A DNA stretch of 64,000 nt from positions 1 to 64,000 of the forward strand of contig JAURWS010000027.1 in assembly GCA_030654835.1 (NCBI GenBank), read 5' to 3'. Made by a program: the position numbers and the translations under genes. This document shows, one piece after another, positions 28,858 to 38,009 of this stretch (position 1 is its first letter; each line of letters starts with the position of its first letter). Under the pieces are notes generated by a model, which was given only the letters and a program-made list of their open reading frames with translations, ran no database searches and had not been told where the DNA came from. The DNA is from Gammaproteobacteria bacterium. Lineage in GTDB: Bacteria > Pseudomonadota > Gammaproteobacteria > Pseudomonadales > Pseudohongiellaceae.

Positions 28858-29205
28858 ATGAAAACGTCGCTGCTGTCCATCGCCAAGCTGACCGCTGTGC
28901 TCACCGCTTCGCTTGGTCTCACGCTGAGCACCGCACTGGTACGTGCCGATGACGATTGCACCGACCCCATCGCGAGCTGGCAGCCGCGCGAGCAGCTCAA
29001 GCAGCAACTGGAAGCACAGGGCTGGACTGTGTATCGCATCCGCGTCGATGACGGCTGCTACAAGGTGCGCGGTGTAGACGAACACGGTCGTCAGGTGGAA
29101 GCCACTTACTCGCCCGCCTCATTCGAACTCAAGGAATTGGAACTGGAAGACGAAGAACACGAGCGCCGTGAACGCGAACACCGGGAGGAACAGCGCCCGC
29201 ATTGA
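28858..29205 (+). CDS. Small periplasmic PepSY-domain protein
   Basis: 115 residues. A signal peptide ends near STALVRADD. The PepSY fold follows (REQLKQQLEAQGWTVYRIRV, DDGCYKVRGVDEHGRQVEAT). The tail (about 92-115) is a highly charged Glu/Arg/His run (DEEHERREREHREEQRPH), possibly metal-binding. Two cysteines (C39 and C63) could form a disulfide. It is the first gene of an operon with DUF2271 and a PepSY flavoreductase; AGAGGAACC precedes the ATG. PepSY proteins near reductases are thought to regulate or feed them, but no activity is established. Confidence 0.82.
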   Translation: MKTSLLSIAKLTAVLTASLGLTLSTALVRADDDCTDPIASWQPREQLKQQLEAQGWTVYRIRVDDGCYKVRGVDEHGRQVEATYSPASFELKELELEDEEHERREREHREEQRPH

Positions 29206-29276
29206 ACGCCAGGCTGCACAACATCAACACAGCAACAGAATTTTTGAAGACAGAAAACGCCAACGGAGAAATAGCC

Positions 29277-29747
29277 ATGAAAAAGATACTTGCCACTCTC
29301 GGCCTGCTGACTGCCATCACCTTGCCCGCTTTAGCCGAAGCTCGCGAGGTCACCATCACCACCGAGCTGAACGCCTATCGCGGTGATGGTGCATATCTGG
29401 CGATCTATGTTACGGACGCCGCAGGCAAGTATCAGCGCACCCTCCACATTGCCGGCGGCAAGAGCAAGTATTACAAGCATCTGCTCGACTGGGCTCGTGG
29501 CAGTGGCGGGAAAGCAAGCGAGTACGATGGCATGACCGGTGCCAGCGTCAGCAGTGGCGACTCGCTGACCATCAAGGTTGATGTGGACGATGCCCTGATC
29601 GATGCAGGCTACCTGGTGCGGGTGGACAGCGCCGTGGAAGACCAGCGCGAACATCGCATCGACGCAGAGGCGCCCCTGACGACGGCAGGCTCCGGCCAGG
29701 CCGTCGTCGGCAAGGGCTATGTGAAGTCGCTGACCGTGACACTGTAA
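29277..29747 (+). CDS. DUF2271 periplasmic protein
   Basis: 156 residues with a signal peptide cleaved near LPALAEA. The body (REVTITTELNAYRGDGAYLA, the HLLDWARGSG stretch and YDGMTGASVSSGDSLTIKVD) fits DUF2271, a family usually found beside PepSY proteins and flavin- or haem-linked reductases. The ATG at 29277 has GGAGAA eight bases upstream; the longer open frame above it has no signal peptide. It lies 33 bp before the flavoreductase gene. Its job is unknown; a periplasmic partner of the PepSY membrane domain is the natural guess. Confidence 0.8.
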   Translation: MKKILATLGLLTAITLPALAEAREVTITTELNAYRGDGAYLAIYVTDAAGKYQRTLHIAGGKSKYYKHLLDWARGSGGKASEYDGMTGASVSSGDSLTIKVDVDDALIDAGYLVRVDSAVEDQREHRIDAEAPLTTAGSGQAVVGKGYVKSLTVTL

Positions 29748-29780
29748 AACCACCGGTAACCACCCTCAGGGAGGACGGTG

Positions 29781-32027
29781 ATGCTCCGTCGTCTGCATTC
29801 TCTGCCCGGCCTGTTCGCAGCGCTGTTTCTGATCGTACTGGCCACGAGCGGGGCGGTGCTGTCTCTCAGTCCCGCACTCGAACGTGCCGTGGCCACGGTT
29901 CCGCCCTCTGGAGCCGCCAGTGTTGCCGAGGTGGCGGCACGGGTACTGGCACAGTACCCCGCCACCGAACAGATCGAACGCCTGCCCTCCGGAGCAGTGC
30001 TGGTCTACTTCAGTCAGGATGGCAACCCCGCCGCCGACATCGTGGACCCACTCACCGGCATCCGCATCTCAGCTTACGAACCCTCCCCGATTTTCGCATG
30101 GATAAAGGATCTGCACCGTTCCTTCCTGCTCGATGATATCGGGCGGGGCGCCGCAGGCATCCTGGCGCTGCTGATGGTGGTGATGTGCTTCTCCGGCACC
30201 TTTCTGCTGGCCTACCGCGCCGGCGGCTGGCGCCATTTGTTCAGCCCCATTCGCGGCACCGGCAGCCAGCGGCTGCATACCCAGATTGCCCGCTATGCCG
30301 TCCTCGGCCTGCTGGTGTCCTCGCTGACTGGAGTGTGGATGTCAGCGATCCGCTTCGAGCTGGTCACCGAAGCCGAGGAGGTCGAGGCGCTGTTTCCCGA
30401 AGAGGTTTCCGGCGGTACCCCAACTCCGGTCGGCACGCTGAACGCGCTACGAGCGGTTGATCTGCAAGACCTGCACCAGCTGGTCTTCCCATTCCCTGAC
30501 GATCCCAATGATGTCTATTCCCTGCGTACCCACCAGGGTTCCGGCTATATCGATCAGGAGACCGGCGAGCTGCTGTCCTACTCCGACTACGGATCTGCCG
30601 CCAGCCTGCAGACCTTCATCGTCGAGCTGCACACCGGCGAGGCCTTCTGGTATGTGGGCCTCATCCTCGGCCTGGCTGTGTTGATGGTCCCAGTGCTGTC
30701 CGTCACGGGCGTGCTGATCTGGTGGCAACGCCGTCGCGCGCTGCCGCGACTCGTCGGCAACACATCAGCGCAGAGTGCGGACACGGTGATTCTGGTGGGC
30801 TCGGAGACCAACACCACCTGGGGCTTCGCGAAGACATTGCATGACGGGCTTACGGCCGCCGGGTATCACGTCCACACAGCGCCCATGAACCGGCTGGAGA
30901 AGCAATATCGGAAGGCCCGGCGGCTGTTTATCCTGGCCGCCACCTATGGCGACGGCGCGGCGCCTGCTTCGGCCACGCAGTTTCTCGACAAGCTGGCCAA
31001 GGTGCCAGACTCCGCGCAGTTGCCCTGGGCAGTGCTGGGCTTTGGCGATCGTCAGTTTCCGAGTTTCTGTGCCTTTGCCAATGAGGTGACCACCGTGCTG
31101 CGGCAGCGCGGCTGGCCGCAACTGCTGGAGACAGAACTGATCGATCGACAATCGGCGCAGACCTTCGAGCGCTGGGCCGCGGCGCTTGGCAACACCATCA
31201 ACACGCCATTGACGCTGCGTCACGTGCCACTGCGACGGCGGACTACAGCGCTGCTGCTCACGGAGCGCGAGGACTTTGGTGTCGAGGTGCTGGCGCCGAC
31301 CAGCATCCTGCGCTTCCACGCTGCCAAGCGCGGTGGCCCGCTTGCTGCGCTTCGGCGTCTGCTGGGCTGGTCCGGCCTGCCGTCGTTCGAGGCTGGCGAT
31401 CTGGTGGGCATCCTGCCCCCGGGCAGCGACATTCCGCGTTTCTATTCGCTGGCGTCCGCGTCGCGAGAGGGGGTGTTGGAGATCTGTGTGCGCCGCCAGG
31501 AGCGCGGTGTGTGCTCCAGCTTCCTGTGTTCTCTTCAGCCTGAGCAGTCCGGACAGGAAGTGCGCGCATTCATCCAATACAACCCGCTGTTCCGTCCGGC
31601 ACGCGGCAAGCAACCAGTTATTCTGATCGGCGCTGGTACCGGCATCGCGCCGCTGGTCGGCTTCATCCGCCACAACCGTTCGCACAAACGATCCCAGCAC
31701 CCGATGTATCTGTACTGGGGTGGACGCAGCCCGCAGTCAGACTATTTGTACGAGAGGGACCTGCAGAGCTGGCTGCAAGATGACAGGCTCACGGGACTGC
31801 AGACGGCCTTCTCCCGAGGCGGCGACCGAGCCTATGTTCAAGACAAATTGAAAGCGGATGCCGTGCAGGTACGAGCGCTGCTTGAGCAGGGCGGGCAGGT
31901 TCTGGTGTGCGGCGGACGCAACATGGCAGCCGACGTGGCGAAGGCCATGGATGAGATTCTGGCTCCGCTGAGCCTGAGTGTGGCGGGGCTGAAGGCGGCG
32001 GGCCGCTACCTGGAAGACACTTACTAG
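29781..32027 (+). CDS. PepSY-flavodoxin-ferredoxin reductase fusion (membrane flavoreductase)
   Basis: 748 residues. The N-terminal membrane part (about 1-320) has four PepSY_TM-type helices with histidines (LHRSFLL, RLHTQIARYA, ELHTGEAFW) placed to bind haem. A flavodoxin domain follows (about 335-470; SETNTTWGFAKTLHDGL is the FMN loop). Then comes a sulfite-reductase-like FAD/NADPH module (about 490-748) with RFYSLAS for FAD and IGAGTGIAPLVGF for NADPH. It should carry electrons from cytosolic NADPH across the inner membrane. The start is the ATG at 29781, six bases after GGAGG. It resembles iron- or metal-reducing PepSY systems; the acceptor is unknown. Confidence 0.88.
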   Translation: MLRRLHSLPGLFAALFLIVLATSGAVLSLSPALERAVATVPPSGAASVAEVAARVLAQYPATEQIERLPSGAVLVYFSQDGNPAADIVDPLTGIRISAYEPSPIFAWIKDLHRSFLLDDIGRGAAGILALLMVVMCFSGTFLLAYRAGGWRHLFSPIRGTGSQRLHTQIARYAVLGLLVSSLTGVWMSAIRFELVTEAEEVEALFPEEVSGGTPTPVGTLNALRAVDLQDLHQLVFPFPDDPNDVYSLRTHQGSGYIDQETGELLSYSDYGSAASLQTFIVELHTGEAFWYVGLILGLAVLMVPVLSVTGVLIWWQRRRALPRLVGNTSAQSADTVILVGSETNTTWGFAKTLHDGLTAAGYHVHTAPMNRLEKQYRKARRLFILAATYGDGAAPASATQFLDKLAKVPDSAQLPWAVLGFGDRQFPSFCAFANEVTTVLRQRGWPQLLETELIDRQSAQTFERWAAALGNTINTPLTLRHVPLRRRTTALLLTEREDFGVEVLAPTSILRFHAAKRGGPLAALRRLLGWSGLPSFEAGDLVGILPPGSDIPRFYSLASASREGVLEICVRRQERGVCSSFLCSLQPEQSGQEVRAFIQYNPLFRPARGKQPVILIGAGTGIAPLVGFIRHNRSHKRSQHPMYLYWGGRSPQSDYLYERDLQSWLQDDRLTGLQTAFSRGGDRAYVQDKLKADAVQVRALLEQGGQVLVCGGRNMAADVAKAMDEILAPLSLSVAGLKAAGRYLEDTY

Positions 32028-32050
32028 GAGGGGTAACTTAACAAGAAACG

Positions 32051-32560
32051 CTATTGCCGCTGGGCCACGGCGATGCGGGCCATCAGGCTGTCGATAGCCT
32101 GCACCAGCCCACGATCCCCACCGGCAAAGCCCAGTGCTCGCCGCGCGAAACCATCCGCGTCGGAGTAGCGCTGTTGCTGAAAGCGGATACTCGCCAACCG
32201 ATACCACACATAGCCATCGCGAGGGCTGATGCGCAGGGCGCGCTCGCACAATGCGGCAGCCTGTTCGAGCTCACCCGCCGCCACGGCAGTATCGACGGAG
32301 GCCATCAGTGTCGCTACGGGAGACGCGGGGGTTGGGGGCCTGACGGGCTCGGACGGCGGAATGATCTCCACTGGACGCACTTCGCGCTCCACGATCGGCT
32401 CGATGACGCGGCCGACCACGGGCGGCTGCACGGGCTCCGGTGCCGGAGCGCGGATCACCTGACCGCGAGTCTCCACCGGTGCGGGAATGCCCCGCCCCAT
32501 GTTACCGCTACAGGCGGTGAGCAGGCCGAGAGCCAGAATCAGCAGGACATTCTTCTTCAT
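32051..32560 (-). CDS. lpoP: TPR lipoprotein, probable PBP1b activator LpoP
   Basis: 169 residues. A lipobox (LLTAC, lipidated C17) follows a short signal. A proline-rich linker (about 25-70) would span the periplasm, and the C-terminal half (about 80-165) is helical TPR (AAALCERALRISPRDGYVWY, RLASIRFQQQRYSDADGFAR). In Pseudomonas the outer-membrane lipoprotein LpoP, with this architecture, is encoded beside the PBP1b gene and is needed for its activity. Here the gene starts 8 bp after the PBP1b stop on the same strand. I use the second of two adjacent ATGs for spacing to AAGGA. The assignment rests on context and architecture. Confidence 0.72.
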   Translation of the reverse strand: MKKNVLLILALGLLTACSGNMGRGIPAPVETRGQVIRAPAPEPVQPPVVGRVIEPIVEREVRPVEIIPPSEPVRPPTPASPVATLMASVDTAVAAGELEQAAALCERALRISPRDGYVWYRLASIRFQQQRYSDADGFARRALGFAGGDRGLVQAIDSLMARIAVAQRQ

Positions 32561-32568
32561 CATAATCC

Positions 32569-34890
32569 TTACCAGCCTCGGAAGCGGTCGAAGACACGCT
32601 CCATCAGGGAACCACCACTCTCGCAACTGACAGCCGCATCGGGTAGTGCGCCGACCCGGAAAGGCAACCGCCGGGTCTCCAGGCAATTGCGGGCCCCGGC
32701 CACGCGCACGGGCCGCAAGGCGACGCTCTGCCATTGAATATCGGCCGGTGGCAGCGATTGCCGGGGCTGGATGTCCAGTTTCGTCATGATGTCCGTCCAC
32801 ACCCGCAACGCGCCGGTGGCGCCGGTGAGGCCAGTCTCGCGGTTGTCGTCGTGCCCCAGCCACACCACTCCCACCAGGTCGTCGCCATAGCCGGCAAACC
32901 AGCTGTCGCGCGAATCATTGGTGGTGCCGGTCTTGCCTGCCAGCGGCAGCTGATTGTCGAGCCGTGGGGCGGCAGTCTTGGCAGTGCCACGCTCGAAGAC
33001 GCCCTGCATCGCATACTCCAGCAGGAATACCGAGGCGGGGTCTGCGACCTGATCGGTCTCCATGCCATAACGCTCCAGCGGTTCACCTTCGCCGGTGGTA
33101 ACAGCCTCGACGGCGCGCAGCGGCGAGCGGAAACCACCGCTGGCCAGCGTCTGATAGATCTGGGCGACTTCCACCGGCGTCATGTTGACGGCGCCCAGCA
33201 GCAATGACGGATAGGGTTCGATACGGTCGGTATGCCCAAGCCGACTCAGCATGTAGGCGACACGGTCGACGCTCACCTTCATGCCCAGATCCACAGTCGC
33301 AAGATTCAGCGAGCGCTCCAGCGCATCGTGAAAATAGACATCCCCGGACGTCGTGTTTTCATAGTTCTTCGGCTCCCACAGATCACCGTTGTCCAGCTTC
33401 ATGCTGATGGGATCATCGGCCAGCACGGAGGAGAGGTTGAAGTTGCCAGACTCCAGCGCCGCCAGATATACCGCTGGCTTGATCAGCGAGCCGATGGGCC
33501 GGTCCGCGAGCAGTGCCCGGTTGAAGCCGGTGTAGCCGGACTGCCGACTGCCCGCCAGTGCCCGCACATCGCCGGTGGTGGCATCGGTAATCACGACGGC
33601 GGCCTCCAGTGGAGCGGGCTCGCCCTTGGTCGGCCTCTCGACTGCCTGCACGGACTTGTCGAGCATGGCTTCCACCGACGCCTGCATGCTCACATCCAAG
33701 GTGGTGAATATTCGCAGCCCCTCGTTGCGCAAGGCATCGGCGTTATAATCCCGCGCCAGATCGCTGCGCACCATATCCATGAACACCGGGTAACCGCCGC
33801 CACGGCTGGTTGGCCGCGCGCTGACTTGCAGCGTGGCGCCTCGTGCGTCTTCGAGCTGTTCTGCAGTGATGTAGCCTTGCGCGGCCATGCGCGCGAGCAC
33901 CACATTGCGGCGCTCGGTGGCGCGCTCCGGGTTGCGTTGCGGGTTATAGAACGACGGCCCGCGTGGCAAACCGGCCAGCAGGGCCAGCTCATCCAGATCG
34001 AGTTGCTGCAGCGGACGGCCGAAGTAGTGCTGGGAGGCCAGCGCGAAACCGTGAATGGCGCGATTGCCGTCCTGCCCGAGGAACACCTCGTTGAGGTAGG
34101 CGTAGAGGATGTCTTCCTTGCTGAAGTGAATCTCCAGCGCCAGCGCCATCAGCGCCTCTTCGATCTTGCGCCGCATGGTACGCTCGCGATTCAGGTACAG
34201 ATTCTTGACCAGTTGCTGCGTTAGAGTACTGCCGCCCTGCACGATCTCGCCCGCCCGGATATTGGCCACCAGTGCACGCGCAATGCCGATGGGATCGACG
34301 CCGAAATGGCTATAGAAGCGCTGGTCCTCCACGGCGATTACCGCGTTGACGAGCGCCTGCGGGATCTCTTCCTTGCCGATGGGCAGCCGATCCTCACCAG
34401 TGCCGGGGTTGATCTGCGCGATCTCCACCGGTTCCAGCCGCACCAGCGGGACATCGGCGCCGCCCTGAATGGCGCGCAGCAGGCTGACGCGTTGGCCATC
34501 GAAACCGACTTCCAACGCGATGCTGGGCTCGGTGCCATCCCAGAAGGCAAAGCCGCGAGTTTGCAGGACGATGCGGGAACCGGCCGGATTGAACTGGCCC
34601 GGTTCCGTCACGCGGGTAGTCTGGATATAGCCCAGCCGCCGCAGGTAATCGGTAAAGTCTGCCGCGTTCTGGTGAGCGCCTACGTATAGCTCCACCGGGC
34701 GGGCATAGATGCGGGCAGGCAATGCCCATTGCAGGGCGCTGAAGTCGCGCCGGATCTCGTAATCAATCCATACACACCAGACGGCCACCACAACAGTGCC
34801 CAGCAGCATGAAGCGCAGCAGGTATTTCGGCCACCAGCGTGGCTGCTTGCTTGCCTTGCGAGATGAGGTCTTGCGTTTGGAGGTAGTCAT
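32569..34890 (-). CDS. mrcB: Penicillin-binding protein 1B, class A
   Basis: 773 residues. This bifunctional inner-membrane enzyme polymerises and cross-links peptidoglycan. A basic cytoplasmic tail and one membrane helix (about 22-44) precede a UB2H-like region (about 60-155). The GT51 glycosyltransferase has catalytic E188 in VEDQRFYSHFG. The transpeptidase has S468-x-x-K471 (GSLIKP), SLN at 527-529 and KTG at 653-655. It is followed directly by the LpoP-like lipoprotein gene, its probable activator. Length and domain order are normal. Secure. Confidence 0.96.
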   Translation of the reverse strand: MTTSKRKTSSRKASKQPRWWPKYLLRFMLLGTVVVAVWCVWIDYEIRRDFSALQWALPARIYARPVELYVGAHQNAADFTDYLRRLGYIQTTRVTEPGQFNPAGSRIVLQTRGFAFWDGTEPSIALEVGFDGQRVSLLRAIQGGADVPLVRLEPVEIAQINPGTGEDRLPIGKEEIPQALVNAVIAVEDQRFYSHFGVDPIGIARALVANIRAGEIVQGGSTLTQQLVKNLYLNRERTMRRKIEEALMALALEIHFSKEDILYAYLNEVFLGQDGNRAIHGFALASQHYFGRPLQQLDLDELALLAGLPRGPSFYNPQRNPERATERRNVVLARMAAQGYITAEQLEDARGATLQVSARPTSRGGGYPVFMDMVRSDLARDYNADALRNEGLRIFTTLDVSMQASVEAMLDKSVQAVERPTKGEPAPLEAAVVITDATTGDVRALAGSRQSGYTGFNRALLADRPIGSLIKPAVYLAALESGNFNLSSVLADDPISMKLDNGDLWEPKNYENTTSGDVYFHDALERSLNLATVDLGMKVSVDRVAYMLSRLGHTDRIEPYPSLLLGAVNMTPVEVAQIYQTLASGGFRSPLRAVEAVTTGEGEPLERYGMETDQVADPASVFLLEYAMQGVFERGTAKTAAPRLDNQLPLAGKTGTTNDSRDSWFAGYGDDLVGVVWLGHDDNRETGLTGATGALRVWTDIMTKLDIQPRQSLPPADIQWQSVALRPVRVAGARNCLETRRLPFRVGALPDAAVSCESGGSLMERVFDRFRGW

Positions 34891-35030
34891 GGGGCGGCAT
34901 TATGCCATCGCAGGCCGGGGGCAGACCAATGAAAGTCTTCGATCGCGCAGCATTCGTGGCATTATTGGCGTGCAAATTGGCTCCAGTTCACACTGCCTGA
35001 CGCCCCAAAAACCAACCGAAACCGAGAGAG

Positions 35031-35798
35031 TTGTCCTTGAGTGTGCCGTCAGACGAACTTCTTACCGGAGCAGTAGCCGGGAATGCCGCGCCACTGCGGC
35101 TGTTCATCGGCATCACCTGCCCCTGCACGCCGGTGATCGCCGGGCTGCTGGACGGCCTGCTCGACGAGCTGCATAACGAACAGCAGAGCGCCGCTGGCAG
35201 CCATACGGCCGGGCTGCGCGTCGTGGCGCCGCACAACCTGCACATCACTCTGAAGTTCATCGGCGCGGCGGCAGCGACCGCCCTGCCTGACATTGTCAGC
35301 GCCATGCAACAAGCGCTAGCCAACCACCACGCTTTTACGCTGCAGTTACGGGGCGCCGGGAGTTTTCAATCGGCTCTGTGGCTGGGAGTGGAGCCAAACG
35401 CGGCACTGAATGCGCTGGTCAAGGGATTGAACGAGGCGCTGGCCCCGCTGGGTTTCGCCCCGGAGACCAAGCCCTACAGGCCGCATCTGACGCTGGCGCG
35501 CCTCACGCACCCGCCCGCCCCTGACCCAACCCCTGTGGGAGCGGGCCTGCCCGCGACTGATCCAACTCGTGTGGGAGCGTACCCGGAGGGCATAAAGGAC
35601 CCGCCCGCGACTCCTAGCCTCTCACAAAAGCGCCTCAATCCAGGCTTTGCTCTCGAACACTGGATAGCACAACACCAAGAAGGCCAGTGGGGCAATCTAC
35701 CGGTGACGGCAGTCCATCTGTATCGCTCGGACACCCTGGCGGATGGCGTGCGTTATACCATCCTGTCCACAGTGCCACTGCGGCCGCCCGCTGCCTAG
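35031..35798 (+). CDS. thpR: RNA 2',3'-cyclic phosphodiesterase (LigT/ThpR family) with REP-encoded insert
   Basis: 255 residues. The two catalytic HxTx motifs, HITL (71-74) and HLTL (152-155), define the 2H phosphoesterase fold, which opens 2',3'-cyclic phosphates on RNA. Family members are usually about 180-200 residues. The excess comes from residues about 168-196 (VGAGLPATDPTRVGAYPEGI), encoded by two REP copies in frame and lying after the second HxTx. The start is uncertain: TTG at 35031 with GAGAGAG upstream, or a TTG two codons later. The gene converges on mgtE with a 4-bp overlap. Activity with the insert is unknown. Confidence 0.88.
   Translation: MSLSVPSDELLTGAVAGNAAPLRLFIGITCPCTPVIAGLLDGLLDELHNEQQSAAGSHTAGLRVVAPHNLHITLKFIGAAAATALPDIVSAMQQALANHHAFTLQLRGAGSFQSALWLGVEPNAALNALVKGLNEALAPLGFAPETKPYRPHLTLARLTHPPAPDPTPVGAGLPATDPTRVGAYPEGIKDPPATPSLSQKRLNPGFALEHWIAQHQEGQWGNLPVTAVHLYRSDTLADGVRYTILSTVPLRPPAA
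35533..35612 (+). repeat. REP copies inside the thpR reading frame
   Basis: A full REP (CTGTGGGAGCGGGCCTGCCC) is followed by a second copy interrupted after GTGGGAGCG by TACCCGGAGGGCATAAAG before resuming at CCCGCCCGCGAC. Both read through without a stop, adding about 27 codons to thpR. Confidence 0.85.
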
Positions 35799-37132
35799 AG
35801 CATGCCCGACAGCGCCGTGGCGATGCCGAGAAACGCGAAGAAACCGACCACGTCGGTGACCGTGGTCAGGATGATGGAGGAGGCCTGCGCCGGGTCCTGG
35901 CCAAACCTCACCAGCACAAGCGGCACGATGGCCCCGGCAAACCCCGCCGCCACCATCGCCAGCACCATGGCGGAGCAGATCACCAGCACCAGCCCCAGCG
36001 ACTGACTCCACAGGAAGACTCCCAGCCCGCAAGTGACGGCGATGCCCAGTCCATTGACGAAGCCCACCCGTACCTCCTTGTACATCACCCGGAACCAGTG
36101 GCGGATGGTGATCTCCCGCAGTGCCAGTCCGCGCATGGTCACTGCCAGCGCCTGCGCACCCGCGTTCCCGGATTGTCCGGCGACCACGGGCAACAACACC
36201 GCCAGCGCGGTGAAGCTGGCAATCGTATCTTCGAAGAGGCCTACCACCGATGCGGCGAGGAAGGCGGTCAACAGATTGATCTGCAGCCACGGCATGCGCT
36301 TGCGAACCGCAAACAGCGGGCCGGAGAGGGCGCGCTCGTCGCGGCTCGCGCCCACCATCGCCAGCACGTCGGACGACATATCTTCCTGCGACACCTGCAC
36401 CAGGCTGTTGTGATTGATGATGCCGAGCAGGCGTTGATCGATGTCGACCACCGGCAGGTCGAGCAGCTGATGCTTCTCGAAAAGCTCGGATATCTCGTCC
36501 TTCTCGGCAGTGCTGGGCACCATCGCGGGCACGGCCTGCGCCAGCTCGGCCAGCTGCACATGAGGCTCGGCCACGGCGATGTCCTGCAAGGGAATCTTGG
36601 CGGTCAGTCGGCCCTCGCTATCCACCAGAAATACACCACGAGCGGTCCGCAGTTTGGCCTTGCGCAGGACATTGAGTGTCTCGGCCACCGTCATCTCGCC
36701 CCGGAACACCGAGGCGCGGGTATCCATGAGGCGCCCGGCACTGTTTTCCGGGTAGCTGAGCAGCTCACTCAACTCTTTGCGTACTGACTCGGTAAGGATG
36801 GCCAGCAGCTGCATACGCCTGCGCTCCTCCAACTGACCCAACATGCGCACGGTGTCCTGCGGCGGCAGCTCGGCCATCAGCTGGCGGATGTGCTCCTCCG
36901 GCAAGGCCTTGAGGAGATCGGCAGCGACGCTGGGAAGCAGATATTTCCACATCATCAGCAGGGCATACACTGGCTGCATGGCCAACGCGACAGCAACTTC
37001 ATCTACCGCCATGGCCTCGATCTTCAGCGCCGCCTCGCGGGGATAGTCGAGCAGGAACTTGCGCGTCAGCGCGATATCGACAGCGCTGGCGCCGCGCAGG
37101 GGGTTGTGTTCCGCAGCGACCTTACTGGTCAT
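35795..37132 (-). CDS. mgtE: Magnesium transporter MgtE
   Basis: 445 residues. The cytoplasmic MgtE N domain (about 15-120) is followed by paired CBS domains (about 125-250; LMDTRASVFRGEMTVAETL) and then a five-helix channel domain with the pore motif VVAGQSGNAGAQ. It lets Mg2+ (and often Co2+) in, gated by intracellular Mg2+ at the N and CBS domains. The ATG at 37132 has AAGGAG six bases upstream, better than the longer frame. It overlaps the upstream gene by 11 bp. That gene encodes a second N/CBS-like protein without a channel, followed upstream by an MscS channel, so the three form one operon. Confidence 0.94.
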   Translation of the reverse strand: MTSKVAAEHNPLRGASAVDIALTRKFLLDYPREAALKIEAMAVDEVAVALAMQPVYALLMMWKYLLPSVAADLLKALPEEHIRQLMAELPPQDTVRMLGQLEERRRMQLLAILTESVRKELSELLSYPENSAGRLMDTRASVFRGEMTVAETLNVLRKAKLRTARGVFLVDSEGRLTAKIPLQDIAVAEPHVQLAELAQAVPAMVPSTAEKDEISELFEKHQLLDLPVVDIDQRLLGIINHNSLVQVSQEDMSSDVLAMVGASRDERALSGPLFAVRKRMPWLQINLLTAFLAASVVGLFEDTIASFTALAVLLPVVAGQSGNAGAQALAVTMRGLALREITIRHWFRVMYKEVRVGFVNGLGIAVTCGLGVFLWSQSLGLVLVICSAMVLAMVAAGFAGAIVPLVLVRFGQDPAQASSIILTTVTDVVGFFAFLGIATALSGML

Positions 37133-38009
37133 GATTCGCTCCTTGACCATGACCAACTTCTGCGGCGGGCGGTTGCCAGGCTTCATACGAGGGGGTGCTC
37201 GTGCTCGATGACAGGCGCAACATGCCTGACATAGTCGTCGCCATCGCGCGCATCAGGTGCGCCAGCACTGAATCGTCGAGCGTCGGGCTCGCGGCTCCCT
37301 TGCTGCTATCCAGCGCCATATGCAGCGCGGTGCGACTTAGCGTCCCGAGAAAAGTGCCATTGACGCTGCGCACTGGCAGATTACTGTGGGCATGCCAGTC
37401 GGGCAGATTTCTGGCGACATCCAGGCTCAGCTCCGCTGGCAGCGGCGTCAGCTGCACGTCCATGAGTTGCCCCAGTGTGCGCGTGGCAGGGCTGATCAGC
37501 AGTGTGTCCAGGGTCACCACCCCGAGCACGCGGTGATTGTGACTGATGATGGTCAGGCTGGAGCCGAAAGGATGGGAGATCTTGCGTAGCAACGCGAGAC
37601 AGTCGTGTGCGCTGAGATCGGCGTAAAAGTGCGGCGTCGACATGTCCATCCAGGCCCCCACGGTGCTTTCCTGATACGCCAGGGACTGGGTCAGCGGACG
37701 TGCCAGCTGGCCGGGCAGTACCGTCAGCAGTGCCGCGCGGCGCTCACCAAGCTGCAGGCGCAACAACGACGCCACGCTGCGATAGCCCAGCTGCATGAAG
37801 ATTGCGGCGTTCTGTTCCAGCGTCAGCAGATCGAGAATGCGCGCGGCAGGCCAGGTCTCCATCTCATCCAGCACCGGGGCCAGAATACGCACGGGCACCT
37901 CCTGCAGATACTGCGCCGCCTGTTCGACCTCCAGAGCCTGCAACACCTGCGCGGCGGCCTGCGGCTTGCTGGCGAGGAAGTCCAGACTCAGGGAGCTAGA
38001 GTGCTTCAT
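37122..38009 (-). CDS. Channel-less MgtE paralogue (MgtE N-like and CBS domains only)
   Basis: 295 residues. The N-terminal helices (SKPQAAAQVLQALEVEQAAQ, AAILDLL-type repeats, AIFMQLGYRSVASLLRLQLG) follow the MgtE N-domain pattern. A CBS-pair region (about 115-245) contains STVGAWMDMSTPHFYADLS and the VVTLDTLLIS segment. No membrane helix follows; the C-terminus is Ser/Thr-rich and polar (LRLSSSTSTPSYEAWQPP). It is translationally coupled on both sides, overlapping mscS by 14 bp and mgtE by 11 bp. A regulatory subunit that senses Mg2+ or nucleotides for the adjoining MgtE is the simplest reading, but it is an inference. Confidence 0.72.
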   Translation of the reverse strand: MKHSSSLSLDFLASKPQAAAQVLQALEVEQAAQYLQEVPVRILAPVLDEMETWPAARILDLLTLEQNAAIFMQLGYRSVASLLRLQLGERRAALLTVLPGQLARPLTQSLAYQESTVGAWMDMSTPHFYADLSAHDCLALLRKISHPFGSSLTIISHNHRVLGVVTLDTLLISPATRTLGQLMDVQLTPLPAELSLDVARNLPDWHAHSNLPVRSVNGTFLGTLSRTALHMALDSSKGAASPTLDDSVLAHLMRAMATTMSGMLRLSSSTSTPSYEAWQPPAAEVGHGQGANHDQ

